From Trogon surrucura (Eukaryota; Chordata; Aves; Trogoniformes; Trogonidae), in assembly GCA_020746105.1 (NCBI GenBank), contig CM036618.1, positions 47,026,514 through 47,090,513 on the forward strand: 64,000 nt of DNA, written 5' to 3'. The number at the start of each line of letters is the position of its first letter. The stretch's first letter is position 1. The translations under genes and the position numbers were made by a program. This document shows positions 13,464-23,577 of the stretch, in pieces. The notes under the pieces were generated by a model that did no database searches, had not been told where the DNA came from, and saw only the letters and a list, made by a program, of their open reading frames with translations.

Positions 13464-13862
13464 ATGTATTTAATAGGCAAACCGAAAGGAACCAAAAAGA
13501 GGGTTCAAAGAGAAGAAGCGAACCTGGAAAAGGCAGCTCAAACGCAAGCCGAGAGCTCCATCTGCTGCCGGCCGGGGCAGGGGAACTCTCTCAGCCACTG
13601 TGGGCGCAGGGCTGCAAAGAGATTTAAAGATATTTTAAAGACGTAAAGGCGTTTTAATTAGGAGTGGGAATATATCGTGGAAAAAAACCCAAACCCCTTC
13701 TTTTCCTTTCTTCCAGTCCCTTTACTTTAATTTGGCACTCTTTTTTTTTGGGTTTTATTTAGTTTTTGAATTGGCATCTTGAGGGCACTACCGGCGCGTG
13801 CATAATTTTCTTGTCTAATCAAACGCAGGCTTTTCTATGAACACCATTTCCTGCATCGTCGT
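13464..13862 (+). other. CpG-bearing block in AT-rich surroundings
   Basis: This ~400-base block contains around fifteen CpG dinucleotides (for example GCCGGCCGGGG near 13570, ACCGGCGCGTGC near 13790 and CATCGTCGTGTG near 13855), while CpG is rare in the flanks. It includes a 60-codon Lys/Arg/Glu-rich open frame at 13464-13646 and a TTTTAATTAGG homeodomain-like core near 13652. No known repeat or protein was recognised. It could be a conserved regulatory element, a non-coding exon or promoter, or a relatively recent insertion that has not yet lost its CpGs. The function is not known. Confidence 0.35.
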
Positions 13863-15004
13863 GTGACAAAAATCAAACCTCTCTTGGGTTTTGCCATCTC
13901 TTCATTGTGTTTCTACATCTTCAGGAATGAATGTCTTCTGTGAAAGCCAGCTAAAGGACACTCTCCTATTCAGTGCTCTGTGTTCACCAGCATCTCTCTC
14001 CTCTGCCTCTTGGTTTCCCAGTAGCTTGCTTAATAAGGACACATTGAGGACAGTGCAGTATTGCACTTTGCCTGATACAGAACAAACCAAAGAACCCTCT
14101 GCATCTCTGATTCTGAACCGCCTGTGCCTTCTCATGCTAAAAAGGGACCAGAAGGCTGACACACTTTTTTTTTTTTTACTTTCCAACACATACCTTAGAA
14201 ACGCATACGATTTAAAAAAAACAACCAATTGCAGTTCATACTATATTATAAGCAGAGCTGAACACAGAGAGGGATGATCTTCTGAAATTCAGAAATACGC
14301 ATTGCTCAGAAGGTGCAATTCTTATCAAAAGGAACAAAAAGGACAAAAGGAGTATTTTCATAAACATTTTTCTCTCAGAGCTGAACCTAACAGTAAGCAC
14401 TCACTTGAAGTGGACCTCCAGTACAGGTACAGCTTTATATACTAGCCATGATGTTTGTTATTCTTACTGCAGTGAATCTTCTTTGGGTAGGTCTGCATTG
14501 GCTCTCAGGGAGGCCCAACAAATTTTTAGGGTGACACAGTCAGTACTGAGATTTCTAGATTAATGATACACATGTTTTCAGGATGTTACTACAGATTGGC
14601 TCTAGTTCTGTCCCATGGGTTGGCTACCTCTTAGCAGCTGGATCACATGAAAATCGCTGCTGGAAGGAAATCCTCTTGTCTGTTTTCATACAAAATGAAA
14701 CAGACCCAGGTAGGGTGTCCTAGTCCACTAGGGTCAGACCAGACATTTTTTAAAGGTCTCTTCCACTTCGAACCATTCTTTGATTCTGATTCAAAAAAGT
14801 GGTCTGAGGTAACTTTGTGATATTCGCCATAAGGCTGTAAGCGGCGATGTCTGGGAGAGCCACTTAAAAAATATATTGCTGTTGGGAAGTAAAATGCTAA
14901 CCTAAGGCAGAAACCAAAATAATGCAGAGCTAAACTTTCCACTTGAAAAACTCAGCATTTCATACCAAAGATAACACAAAGTCCCTCCAACTGGAAGTAA
15001 AGAT
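13863..15004. other. Unassigned DNA
   Basis: No gene is recognised. Two long overlapping frames lie on opposite strands at 13891-14277 and 13902-14228; neither has a recognisable domain. A run of T lies near 14166-14178. The sequence leads directly into the older CR1 copy. Confidence 0.5.
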
Positions 15005-15161
15005 AAGGTTTGTGACCACCTGAGGAACCTGAATGTATGCAAGTCTATGGGACTAGGGCAGAAAGGAGGACCCAGGGAACTACTAACCTGTCAGCCCCAC
15101 CTCTGTGCCTGGGAAGATCATGGAACAGATCATCCTAGAAGCTCTGCTGTGGCATATCAAG

Positions 15162-15199
15162 GACATGGATGTGATTTGAGGACACGGATGTGATTTGAG
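15162..15199 (+). repeat. 19-base tandem duplication inside the older CR1
   Basis: GACATGGATGTGATTTGAG at 15162-15180 is followed at once by GACACGGATGTGATTTGAG at 15181-15199, differing at one base. The CR1 family normally has one copy of this segment just before the AGCCAGCAAGGCTTC region, so this is a local duplication that arose in this copy. At 19 bases it shifts the reading frame. Confidence 0.85.
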
Positions 15200-15264
15200 A
15201 CAGCCAGCAAGGCTTCGCCAAGGGCAAGTCCTACCTCACTGATGTAGTACCCTTCTGTGACGGA

Positions 15265-15533
15265 GTGACTACATCAGTGGACAAAGGAAGAGCAATGGAT
15301 GTCATCTATTTGGACTTCTGCCAAGATTTTGACAAGGTCCCCCACAACATCCTTCTCTCTAAGTTGAAGAGATACAGATTTGATGGGCAGACTGTTTGGT
15401 GGACAAGGCATTGGCTGGATGGTCACACCCAGAGGGTAGTGGTCAGTGGCTCAATGTCCAGATGGAGATGGGTGGCAATTGGTGTCCCTCAGGGTTCTAT
15501 GCTGGGACCAGTGCTGTTTAATATCTTCATCAG
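15265..15533 (+). pseudogene. CR1 ORF2 reverse transcriptase, N-terminal fragment (older copy)
   Basis: The frame from 15265 encodes a recognisable piece of the CR1 reverse transcriptase. It has [18 protein letters not shown], which carries the motif A aspartates, and then [17 protein letters not shown], which is motif B. The catalytic motif C lies beyond the insertion point. The frame is cut at 15533 by the younger CR1; the next codons of the same protein ([17 protein letters not shown]) resume at 17071. It is a relic of the element, not a host gene, and is not expected to yield an active enzyme. Confidence 0.88.
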
Positions 15534-16979
15534 GTCCAGATGGGATGCATCCACGGGTGCTGAGGGAGCTGGCTGATGTCATTGCTAGACCACTCTCCAT
15601 CATCTTTACCAAGTCTTGGGAGACGGGAGAGGTGCCTGAGGACTGGAGGGAAGCAAATGTCACTCCAGTCTTCAAAAAGGGCAAGAAGGAGGACCCGGGT
15701 AACTATAGACCGGTCAGCCTCACCTCCATCCCTGGGAAAGTGATGGAACGACTTATCCTTGGTGCCATCTCAAGGCATATCAAGGATAAGAGGGTCATTA
15801 AAGACAGTCAACATGGCTTCACCAAGGGGAAGTCGTGCTTGACTAACCTCATAGCCTTTTATGAGGACATAATAAGGTGGATAGATGATGGCAGAGCAGT
15901 GGATGTGGTCTGCCTTGACTTCAGTAAAGCATTTGACACAGTCTCCCACAGCATCCTTCCTGCTAAACTGAGGAAGTGTGGTCTAGACTCTCGGGTAGTG
16001 AGGTGGACTGCGAACTGGTTAAGGGAAAGAAGCCAAAGAGTCGTGATCAATGGGGATGGGGCGGAGTCTGGTTGGAGGCCTGTATCCAGTGGAGTTCCTC
16101 AAGGGTCGGTACTGGGACCAGTACTATTCAATATATTCATCGATGACTTGGATGAGGGACTAGAGAGTACTATCAGCAAGTTTGCTGATGACACCAAGCT
16201 GGGAGGAGTGGCTGACACACCAGAAGGCTGTGCTGCCATCCAGCGAGACCTGGACAGGCTGGAGGGTTGGGCGGGGAAAAATTTAATGAAACATAACAAG
16301 GGTAAGTGTAGAGTCTTGCATCTGGGTAGGAACAACTCCAGGTTCCAGTATAAGTTGGGGAATGAGTTATTAGAGAGTAGTGTAGGGGAGAGGGACCTGG
16401 GAGTCTTGGTGGACAGCAGGATGACCATGAGCCAGCAGTGTGCCCTTGTGGCCAGGAAGGCCAATGGCATCCTGGGGTGTATAAGAAGGGGGGTGGTTAG
16501 TAGGTTGAGAGAGGTTCTCCTTCCCCTCTACTCTGCCCTGGTGAGACCCCATCTGGAATATTGTGTCCAGTTCTGGGCCCCTCAGTTCAAGAAAGACAGG
16601 GAAGTGCTGGAGAGAGTCCAGCACAGGGCAACTAGGATGATTAAGGGAGTGGAGCATCTCCCTTATGAGGAAAGGCTGAGGGAGCTGGGGCTCTTTAGTT
16701 TGGAGGAGACTGAGGGGAGACCTTATTAATGTTTACAAATATATAAAGGGTGAGTGTCACGAGGATGGAGCCAGGCTCTTCTCGGTGACAACCACTGATA
16801 GGACAAGGGGTAATGGGCTGAAACTGGAACATAAGAGGTTCCGCTTAAACTCGAGAAGAAACTTCTTCTCGGTGAGGGTGACAGAACACTGGAACAGGCT
16901 GCCCAGAGAGGTTGTGGAGTCTCCTTCTCTGGAGACATTCAAGACCTGCCTGGACATGTTCCTATGTAGCATTATCTAG
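15533..16979 (+). pseudogene. CR1 ORF2 reverse transcriptase (younger copy, nearly open)
   Basis: This is the reverse transcriptase part of CR1 ORF2, which copies the element's RNA into DNA at the insertion nick. The open frame recorded from 15446 to 16729 has 427 codons. Its first 29 residues come from the older element read out of frame, and true CR1 protein begins at residue 30 ([16 protein letters not shown]). Motif A is [11 protein letters not shown] (residues ~156-166), motif B is [15 protein letters not shown] (~215-229), and the catalytic FADD is at ~246-249. The thumb/C-terminal region with [20 protein letters not shown] follows. Compared with the copy at 24.5 kb, about five bases are missing near 16703-16711. 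Beyond that, the next frame continues open ([11 protein letters not shown] ... [19 protein letters not shown]) to the stop at 16979. I see only this one frame lesion in the ~480-codon truncated ORF, which suggests a fairly young insertion. The endonuclease domain and ORF1 are absent. Confidence 0.92.
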
Positions 16980-17067
16980 GCGTTCCTGCTCTGGCAGGGG
17001 GATTGGACTTGATGATCTTTCGAGGTCCCTTCCAATCTCTGACATTCTGTGATTCTGTGATTCTGTG
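15534..17067 (+). mobile_element. Younger CR1 LINE inserted into the older CR1
   Basis: This is a 5'-truncated CR1 of 1534 bases that starts with GTCCAGATGGGATGCATCC and ends in three perfect ATTCTGTG octamers at 17044-17067. It carries the reverse transcriptase and C-terminal part of ORF2 and the short 3' UTR (GGCAGGGGGATTGGACTTGA). It is flanked by ATCAG at 15529-15533 and 17068-17072, which is consistent with a 5-base target-site duplication made by target-primed reverse transcription. Removing it joins the flanking CR1 text in frame, so the order of insertion is clear. Its tail closely resembles the copies at 941 and 24519. Confidence 0.96.
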
Positions 17068-18005
17068 ATCAGTGATGCAGACAGTGAGATTGAGTGCACC
17101 CTCAGCAAGTTTGCAGATGACACCAAGTTAAGTGGTGATGTCGATATGCCAGAGGGACAGGATGTCATTCAGAGGGACCTGGACAAGCTGGAGAAGTGGG
17201 TCCATGTGAACCTCATGAGATTCAATAAGGCCAAGTGCAAGGTGCTGCACCTGGGTAGGGGCAATCCTCATTATCAATACAAGCTGGGGGATGATGTGGT
17301 AGAGCGCAGCCCTGTGGAAAAGGACTTGGGGGTGTTGGTGGACAAAAAGCTGGATATGAGCCAACAGTGTGTTCTCACAGCCCAGAAGGCCAATCACATC
17401 CTGTGCTGCATCAAAAGAAGCGTGGCCAGCAGATCAAAAGAGGTGATTCTGCACCTCTACTCTGCTCTGGTGAGACCTCACCTGAGTACTGCATCCAGCT
17501 CTGGAGCCCTCAGCACAATAACAACATGAACCTTTTGGAGTGGGTCCAGAGGAAGGCCACAAAAGTGATCAAAAGACTGGAGCACCTCTCCTACAAGGAC
17601 AGGCTGAGAAAATGCTGATTGTTCAGCCTGGAGAAGAGAAGGCTCTGGGGAGCCTTGTAGCAGCCTTCCAGTACCTGAAGGGGGCTACAGGAAAGCTGGG
17701 GAGGGACTGTTCAAAAAGGTGTGTAGCGACAGGATGAGGGGCAATGGTTTTAAACTAGAGCAGAGTAGATTTAGAGTAGATGTTAGGAAGAAGTTCTTTA
17801 CAATGAGGGTGATAAACACTGAAAAAGGTTGCCCAGAGAGGTGATGAAAGCCCCATCTCTAGAAGCATTCAAGGTCAGGCTTGCTGGGGCTCTGAGCAAC
17901 CTGATCTAGTTCAAGATGTCCCTGCTCACTGCAGGGGGGTTGGACTAAGATGACCTTTAATGGTTCCTTCCAACTCAATGCATTCTGTGATTCTATGACT
18001 ATGTG
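17068..18005 (+). mobile_element. Older CR1 LINE, 3' piece
   Basis: This is the continuation of the CR1 copy that begins at 15005. It resumes with ATCAGTGATGCAGACAGTGA and runs through the rest of ORF2 and the 3' UTR (GCAGGGGGGTTGGACTAAGATG). It ends with ATTCTGTG (17982-17989), ATTCTATG (17990-17997) and a decayed third octamer (ACTATGTG, 17998-18005). More substitutions and frame changes than in the nested copy, and a different 3' UTR, mark it as older and of another subfamily. Confidence 0.93.
17071..17738 (+). pseudogene. CR1 ORF2 reverse transcriptase, C-terminal fragment (older copy)
   Basis: The frame from 17071 encodes [20 protein letters not shown], carrying the catalytic FADD motif C, and then the [16 protein letters not shown] and [10 protein letters not shown] segments typical of CR1. 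Near 17478 one G is missing relative to the family text (CACCTGAGTAC where other copies have CACCTGGAGTAC). The protein signal therefore passes to the next frame ([20 protein letters not shown], ending near 17618), and further frame changes follow. It is a fossil fragment of the element with no expected activity. Confidence 0.88.
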
Positions 18006-20868
18006 TGACATTCAAACAGAACAGAGCAATAGAATGGGTGCCGTAGTCATAAATTTATGACTTAGATGGCAAGGATGTGGTTCACTCTGGTACTTTTGAG
18101 CCTTTTTCAACTCCTCTTCCCAAAGGCTAACAGCAAAAATAACTAGTCATTAATTAAATATTAACTAATAATTTAAAATATGTTATTAGTTTGAGATAGT
18201 GTTAAACTCCGTTGTTTCCCATGAAAAGCTAAAAGTTAAGATGTTTGCATCTGGACTGTGTTTCTGAAACCTGGGAATAAAATCTGGAGACTTTATTGTC
18301 TCCTCTGCCAGCCTACTTCAGGAAAGTCTCAGCATGCAAGCAGAGATGCCAGAGTATAACTGATTCAGGTGCTCCTTATGTCTGAGGCTGAACATTTGAA
18401 TGTTGTGAACATTTCCCAAATAATAAAACCAATGGTTGAGTAATTATTCACTTTTGTACCTGAAAGACCTGAAGCCTTCCACAATCTGCCTGTAGATAGC
18501 CTGAGCTCAGAATAATTTTAGACTGTTCATAAAACTCATAGTTATTTAATTAAATTAATTTATTCAAAGTTGAGTCTGTTCTACCCATGATGGTAATAGG
18601 TAACAAATATAGGTACCAGATGATCTTCTTTCTCAGGATCTTTCTTGCGGGAGATGGTGGTGAAGACTTTCTAGTAAGTAGGCAATTGATAAGTGATATC
18701 ACCAGCTGACACCAGGCTTAAGGCCATGTTGGTCTGCAAGTGGTGTTACTGATGTCACTTTTCTTTGCAGGACTGCCTTTGGAGCCAGCTCTGTGGAAAC
18801 CATCTGTGGATGTGCAATTACCCTGTCATGTGAATGTGTTTGGCAATCTCCATCTACCCCAGCTGGTATTAATGTCCCCATTTTACAGGTTGAAAAACCC
18901 AAAGCACTGAGCAGCAAACCATCATGTTCATGTTTACTGACAAGCCAATAAAAGAACAGGATTTATATCCTTCTCCCTTCTCCTCTGCTTGCTGTCTTCT
19001 AACTTCTGCCACAGCACTCATCATTTCAAACATCTTTATTAACTCCATTCACTGATTTCTTTCTATACTTTTAATGCAACTTGTATAAAGTATTTCAAAC
19101 AGTCCTTAAGGAGTAGATCAATGTATAAAAACAGTCTGTCAGTATTGTTACTTTAACCTTAACCAGGCTGTTGAAAAAGTACTTTTAGTCTCTTCCTCTC
19201 CAGATTGTTGTAAACCAAGAAAGCAAACGTAACAGGGATATATGCTATCAAGTGTAGGTTTGACCTCACTGGGCAAGAATTTCATTTCATAAATGACAAT
19301 TATAAATCTATTCTATATGTTCCAGAGTTCATTTATCTAGTCTCCATCCACATTTTCAACAGTAAATTATAGGCCAGATTTGCTGCCTGGTAGCTAATCA
19401 CCTGCTTTGACTGGCTGATGTTCTTCTGGCAGGCCTTAAATGTAATTCTATCTTTAAGGTCCCATATGTTGGCTAAACACTCTATTATGTACAGGATAAT
19501 AGATGGTCTCAGAGAGACCACAATGCCATAATTCATTAGAGACAGTCTTTTAACATCATTGTACATGAAAATACTGACTAATTTCCCTTTTAATTAGGAG
19601 TTTTAATCTGTGATCTTATGGGATTCAGCTAGAAATTGTAAGACATAAAAGCTTTATAGTTCAAGTTACGGTAGAACTACACGTAGAACTACAATATAAA
19701 TGGTAGAATTCAACAGTTCTTTAAAACTGTCCTTACAGTATTAAATGAAATTTTCTATACCCTTAAAACAAGCCAAAATAGAGTAAAATAAACTAAAATA
19801 CATTAATAAACTAAGGAAAGGACAGACTCCAGAAATGTGTGAATGGGCATTCAGTGAAGGTAACTTCTTATAGTCTGCTGTTTTTGAATGTGTTTAACTT
19901 GCTATATTTTTATCTATCCATCTACACCAAAATTTTAAATAATTTACATGGTACTTGCAAGATATCAAGTAGTAGCCTCTGTGTTTCTTGTTCTTTCCAT
20001 TTATGCTCAGTTCCAAGCTTGTTTCCACTCTAAAATTAAACTCTTGCAGATAGATTCTTATTTTACCGAATTTTCACTGTGTGAGAAAATAAGCGCACAT
20101 TTTGTGCAAAACTTGAAGACAATACATATTGTATATCCAGTATTTATGTGCAACAGTCATATATTAAAGTGACTGAATAGAAACTGGATGACATAATATC
20201 AACTGACCCAAATTATTTTTTTCCCTAGGGCAATTCAGTTCATGTTTTTGAGACTCATTTTATTCAAAACTTGAAATCAGAACACAATTTTAAAGTAAAA
20301 TTTCTCACTGTGGAAGCTGTGGTTTCCTGGTCAGCAGTTAGTGGTCAGTGTTTTTATTTTCAGCTATGAAAATGTTTCATTCAGCTTCAAAGTTGTGAAA
20401 GTGTTTTTTTTTCCTCTTTAATTGTCCAACATTTTCTTCCCCTATAGCTTTCTCATTTTCCTGTCTTTCACACTGTCTCCAATTTTTAGAACAGCTGATC
20501 TTTAGAGTATTTTTAGAATGTTACATAATTAGATAAGTTATTCATTCCCATCCCTGTGAACAGAAATGTACCATTAACCTTGTTTCCTGGCTGGAAACCT
20601 CATGTGCCCTGTTCTCAGACATCTTGGAGTACCAACATTAGTAGGGAACTCCTGCCACAGACACCATTAGAAGAAAAATGTTTGATGATGGCATCTTTAT
20701 TATAAGACAGAATTCCCCAGTTAACACTTGAGGAAGAAAGAATGTAATCTGATACTGTCCATAAAGGTTGCTGATCCATCTTTTCACTATACCTGTGGTC
20801 TTTCCTGTCATGTCATTCTTGGCTCTCCCTGAAGTGTAGAGCTTTGTTAAACTAAATCATCAATGGTA
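18006..20868. other. Unassigned AT-rich DNA
   Basis: No gene, RNA or repeat family is recognised in these 2.9 kb. Frames here are short (77 codons at most) and featureless. The stretch is bounded by the end of the older CR1 and the first ERVL-type LTR. Confidence 0.5.
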
Positions 20869-21812
20869 TGGTGGGTTAATTGAGGCTGCCCACCAGGTGT
20901 CCACCAAGCTGTTCTCTCACTGCCCCTTCTCATCAGGACAAGGGGAGAAAATCCAATGAAAAGCTCATGGGTTGAGATAAGGACAGGGAAATCACTCACC
21001 AATTACCATCATGGGTAAAACAGAGTTAGCTTTGGAGAAATTAATTTAATTTGTTGTCAGCTAATAATAGAATGTGATAGTGAGAGACAAAAGCAAGACA
21101 AAAGCAAGACCATATCCATGTTTTCCCCATCTCTTCCTTCTTCACAGGCTCAAATTCATCCACTCCCTGAATGGCACAGGGGGGATGAGAAATGGAAGTT
21201 GTGATCAGTTCATAAAACTTCCCTGCCACTCCTCCCTCCTCACACTGTTCCTCTGCTCCAGCATAGAGTCACTCTCACAGGATACAGTCCTTCATGAACT
21301 TCTCTGACATGGGTCCTTCCCATGGACTGCAGTTTCTGCCAGAAAACCTGCTCATGTGTTGGTTTCTCTCTACAAGCCACATTTTCCTTCAGAGTATATC
21401 TACCTGTTTTGGTATGGGGTCCTCCATGGGCAGCAGGTGGACATCTGCTCCACTGTGGACCTCTACAGGCTACAGGTGAACACACTTCACCGTGGTCTTC
21501 ACCATGGGTTGCAGGGGAATCTCTGCTCTGCCAGCTGGAGCTCCTCCTCTCCCTCCCTCTTCACTGACCTTGGTGTCTGCAGAGTCGTTGCTCCCACATA
21601 TTCTTATTCCTCTCCTACAGTTGCTGTGCAGTGTTTTTTACCCTGTCTTAAACATGTTGTCACAAAGGCACTACCAACTTCACTGATGGACTCAGCTTTG
21701 GCCAGTGGTGGGTCTGGAACTGTCTGAAACTGTCTGTCTTAAATGGGGGCAGCTCGTGATGTCTTTTTATAGAAGCCACCTTTGCAGCCCTCCTCTGATA
21801 CGAAAAATATAC
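20869..21812 (-). mobile_element. Solo LTR, avian ERVL type, minus strand
   Basis: On the plus strand the block opens with TGGTGGGTTAATTGAGGCTG and continues with TCATGGGTTGAGATAAGGAC, CACTCACCAATTACCATCAT and GGAAATTAATTTAATTTG. These are the reversed 3' part of a well-known avian ERVL-family LTR, whose AATTAA/AATAAA-type polyadenylation area lies here. Further on there are degenerate tandem units of about 35-50 bases (21400-21540, with alternating ATGGGCAGCAGGTGGAC, ACAGGCTACAGGTGAAC and ATGGGTTGCAGGGGAAT). The other end is marked by CACATATTCTTATTCCTCTC and a GAAGCCACCTTTGCAGCCC block. No internal viral region is attached, so it is a solo LTR. Substitution decay is clear and few CpGs remain, so it is an old insertion. 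The right-hand boundary is approximate, and no target duplication was identified. Confidence 0.85.
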
Positions 21813-22815
21813 AGAAGCTCCTAGTGAACAAGTAACCAGAAGCTGCTTTGTGCAACTCTGCAGAGAAAAAGCATCTGTAGTTGTAAAAGGCAGGACAGTG
21901 ACAATGGGAATTAGGGGGTTAAGCTTACTCTGTATTGGACCTTACATACGAACAAAAATTATAATCATTTATGCAGAACATAAGAAAAAAAAAAGAGAAG
22001 AAAAATTCATGACCTCAAGATTATTTCTTATAGCTAAGAAGGTCAATCTATTTGATTGATCAATAAGAAGACAGAAATGTTTTTCCTCAGGAAGACAGAC
22101 TAATGAAGACAGTAGCAAAGAGCTTTTCAATCCAGAAGAGCAAAGGGTCATAAGAATTAACAGCAAGAAGCTGAAACCAGGCAGATTTAACTTGGGAACC
22201 TAGCAAAATGTCAGCAGTGAGTAACATTGAAGCAAACTACCAAGAAAGCAGTGGATTCTTCATCATTTTAGTTTTTATAAAGTGATGGCTTAAATATTCA
22301 AGATAAATGCAATTGTTACTACCTATAGTCAATTTTGCTTAAGGTGAAAAGCTTTGATTTATTTTTACTCTGGGGTATATCCTTCAACTTTTCTGTTACT
22401 CATTTATAATAAAAGTTGACAAGAACTGTATAAAGGCAGCAAATGAGAATTATGGACTAGAAAAATGGTTCAGTTACAGAAGGCAGAAGATTTGTAAGAA
22501 GTGCTATATGAGAGGTGTTTTAGATACATTAAATATTTCCTCTGAGGAAGGAATAGCTGGAAATTAAATTGCAACCAGTAGTTGCCAAAATCTTCCTTGA
22601 ATCCATGTGTTGAAGCTAAATCATATCACAATTTTTCTCTCTACTACCAATTTCCCTTAACTAGTTATATCTGTGAAAATGTTGTTATTACAATCACAGA
22701 CACCTAAACTGAGAAATCAGAGCGAAGGGAATAGAGAAAAGGTCCTTGAAATTTACTCAAGAGGATTCTCCAAATTTAGGAATTGAGGTGACAAACTAGT
22801 GGGCTTCACCTCTGG
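21813..22815. other. Unassigned DNA between two LTRs
   Basis: About 1 kb with no recognised gene or repeat. It separates two LTRs of different families and opposite orientation, so it is not the inside of one provirus. No gag, pol or env similarity was seen. Confidence 0.5.
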
Positions 22816-23577
22816 TGTAAAACCCAGCTTGATTTTTAAAGGATTATTAGCTAAAGAATTTTTGGTTCAAAGAGGGGCTTAAAATAGCAGCAAATCTCTC
22901 CAAAATAAAAGTTCTCTGGGGCTGCCTGGCACATGTGGCAATCACAAGTGGGGAGCGGGGGCAGCTGTGCCTATGGGGAGGAGAGGATGGGTCAGGGGAC
23001 CCAAATGGACCAAGCACAGTATTCCTTCCCGTGGTGCTCAGTATATAAGGGGCCCTAAGAAGAGCCCTAGGATCTTTATTGCCTGCTGTGCTGGGAGGAT
23101 TGCTACTGGCTCTTTGTGGTCTCTCTCTGTGCTCCTGGTGTTTCTGCTTCCTGTTTTCACACTGCAGAGGAGCGCTGTTTGACAGGACAGGTTTGCCTTC
23201 CTCTGTTTCCTGAGATGGAAGCGACACAGCTCCTTTTCTGGGTTTTTGGACTATGATCAGGACTTTGTGCTCAGACACTCCAGTCTGCTGCCAAGTCCGA
23301 TGTGGGACGTTTTATTCTGCTTGGGACCTTGTTGTCATCTGTGTGGGTCCCATACTAACATATTCTTTTGTATCTTTCAGCATGCTTGAATACTTGTATG
23401 TATTTGTATATAGTGTGACATCTGAATTGTTATTGTTAGTGTTATTTTTTTTTTCATTAAACTGGTTCAAGTCTGTTTTCAACCTCAAATTCATTCTCCT
23501 GGTATCCTCCCCTGGGAGGGTAGTGCCGAGTGAGCCTCTGTCAAAGTTTACTGGCTGTCCAGCCTTAAATTTTGACA
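22816..23577 (+). mobile_element. Probable solo LTR, ERVL-related, plus strand
   Basis: The block has LTR architecture on the plus strand. There is a TATA box (TATATAAGG at 23042), a transcribed part with a cluster of C/T-rich text, a T-rich ATTAAACTGG segment near 23456 in the polyadenylation region, and a terminal segment. The terminal segment resembles the end shared by several avian ERVL LTRs: GTGAG...CTG, then GGCTGTCCAGCCTTAAATTT and GACA, closing at 23577. The left boundary (TGTAAAACCC at 22816) is inferred from terminal similarity and typical LTR length and could be off by tens of bases. No target duplication was confirmed. It is a fossil promoter unit without internal viral genes. 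Confidence 0.6.
23042..23050 (+). promoter_or_regulatory. TATA box of the LTR
   Basis: TATATAAGG lies about 225 bases after the inferred LTR start, in GC-rich surroundings, in the position expected for the U3 promoter of an ERVL-type LTR. Whether it still drives transcription cannot be judged from sequence. Confidence 0.5.

Larger units (their letters stand above)
15005..15533 (+). mobile_element. Older CR1 LINE, 5' piece (split by a younger CR1)
   Basis: This is the left part of a CR1 copy on the plus strand. It begins in the ORF2 region just before the reverse transcriptase core (GACCACCTGAGGAACCTGAA at 15014). About 150 bases expected from the CR1 family appear to be missing near 15055, because the text jumps from the GGGAC segment straight to the GAGGACCC.GGGAACTAC segment. 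A 19-base tandem duplication follows at 15162-15199. The piece stops abruptly at 15533 inside the codon run for Leu-Phe-Asn-Ile-Phe-Ile, where the younger CR1 was inserted. The same element resumes at 17068. Confidence 0.92.

Noticed and set aside
13891-14277. 128-codon plus-strand frame opposite a 108-codon minus-strand frame
   Set aside because: Neither shows a domain, splice context or convincing composition. Mutual overlap on opposite strands suggests chance.
16099-16470. Minus-strand frames of 123 and 95 codons within the CR1 reverse transcriptase
   Set aside because: They are shadows of the plus-strand CR1 ORF2.
21813-22815. Interval between two LTRs considered as a provirus interior
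   Set aside because: The LTRs differ in family and orientation, and no gag, pol or env similarity is visible between them.
22847-23278. 143-codon minus-strand frame
   Set aside because: It lies within a probable LTR, on the strand opposite to it, and carries no recognisable domain.
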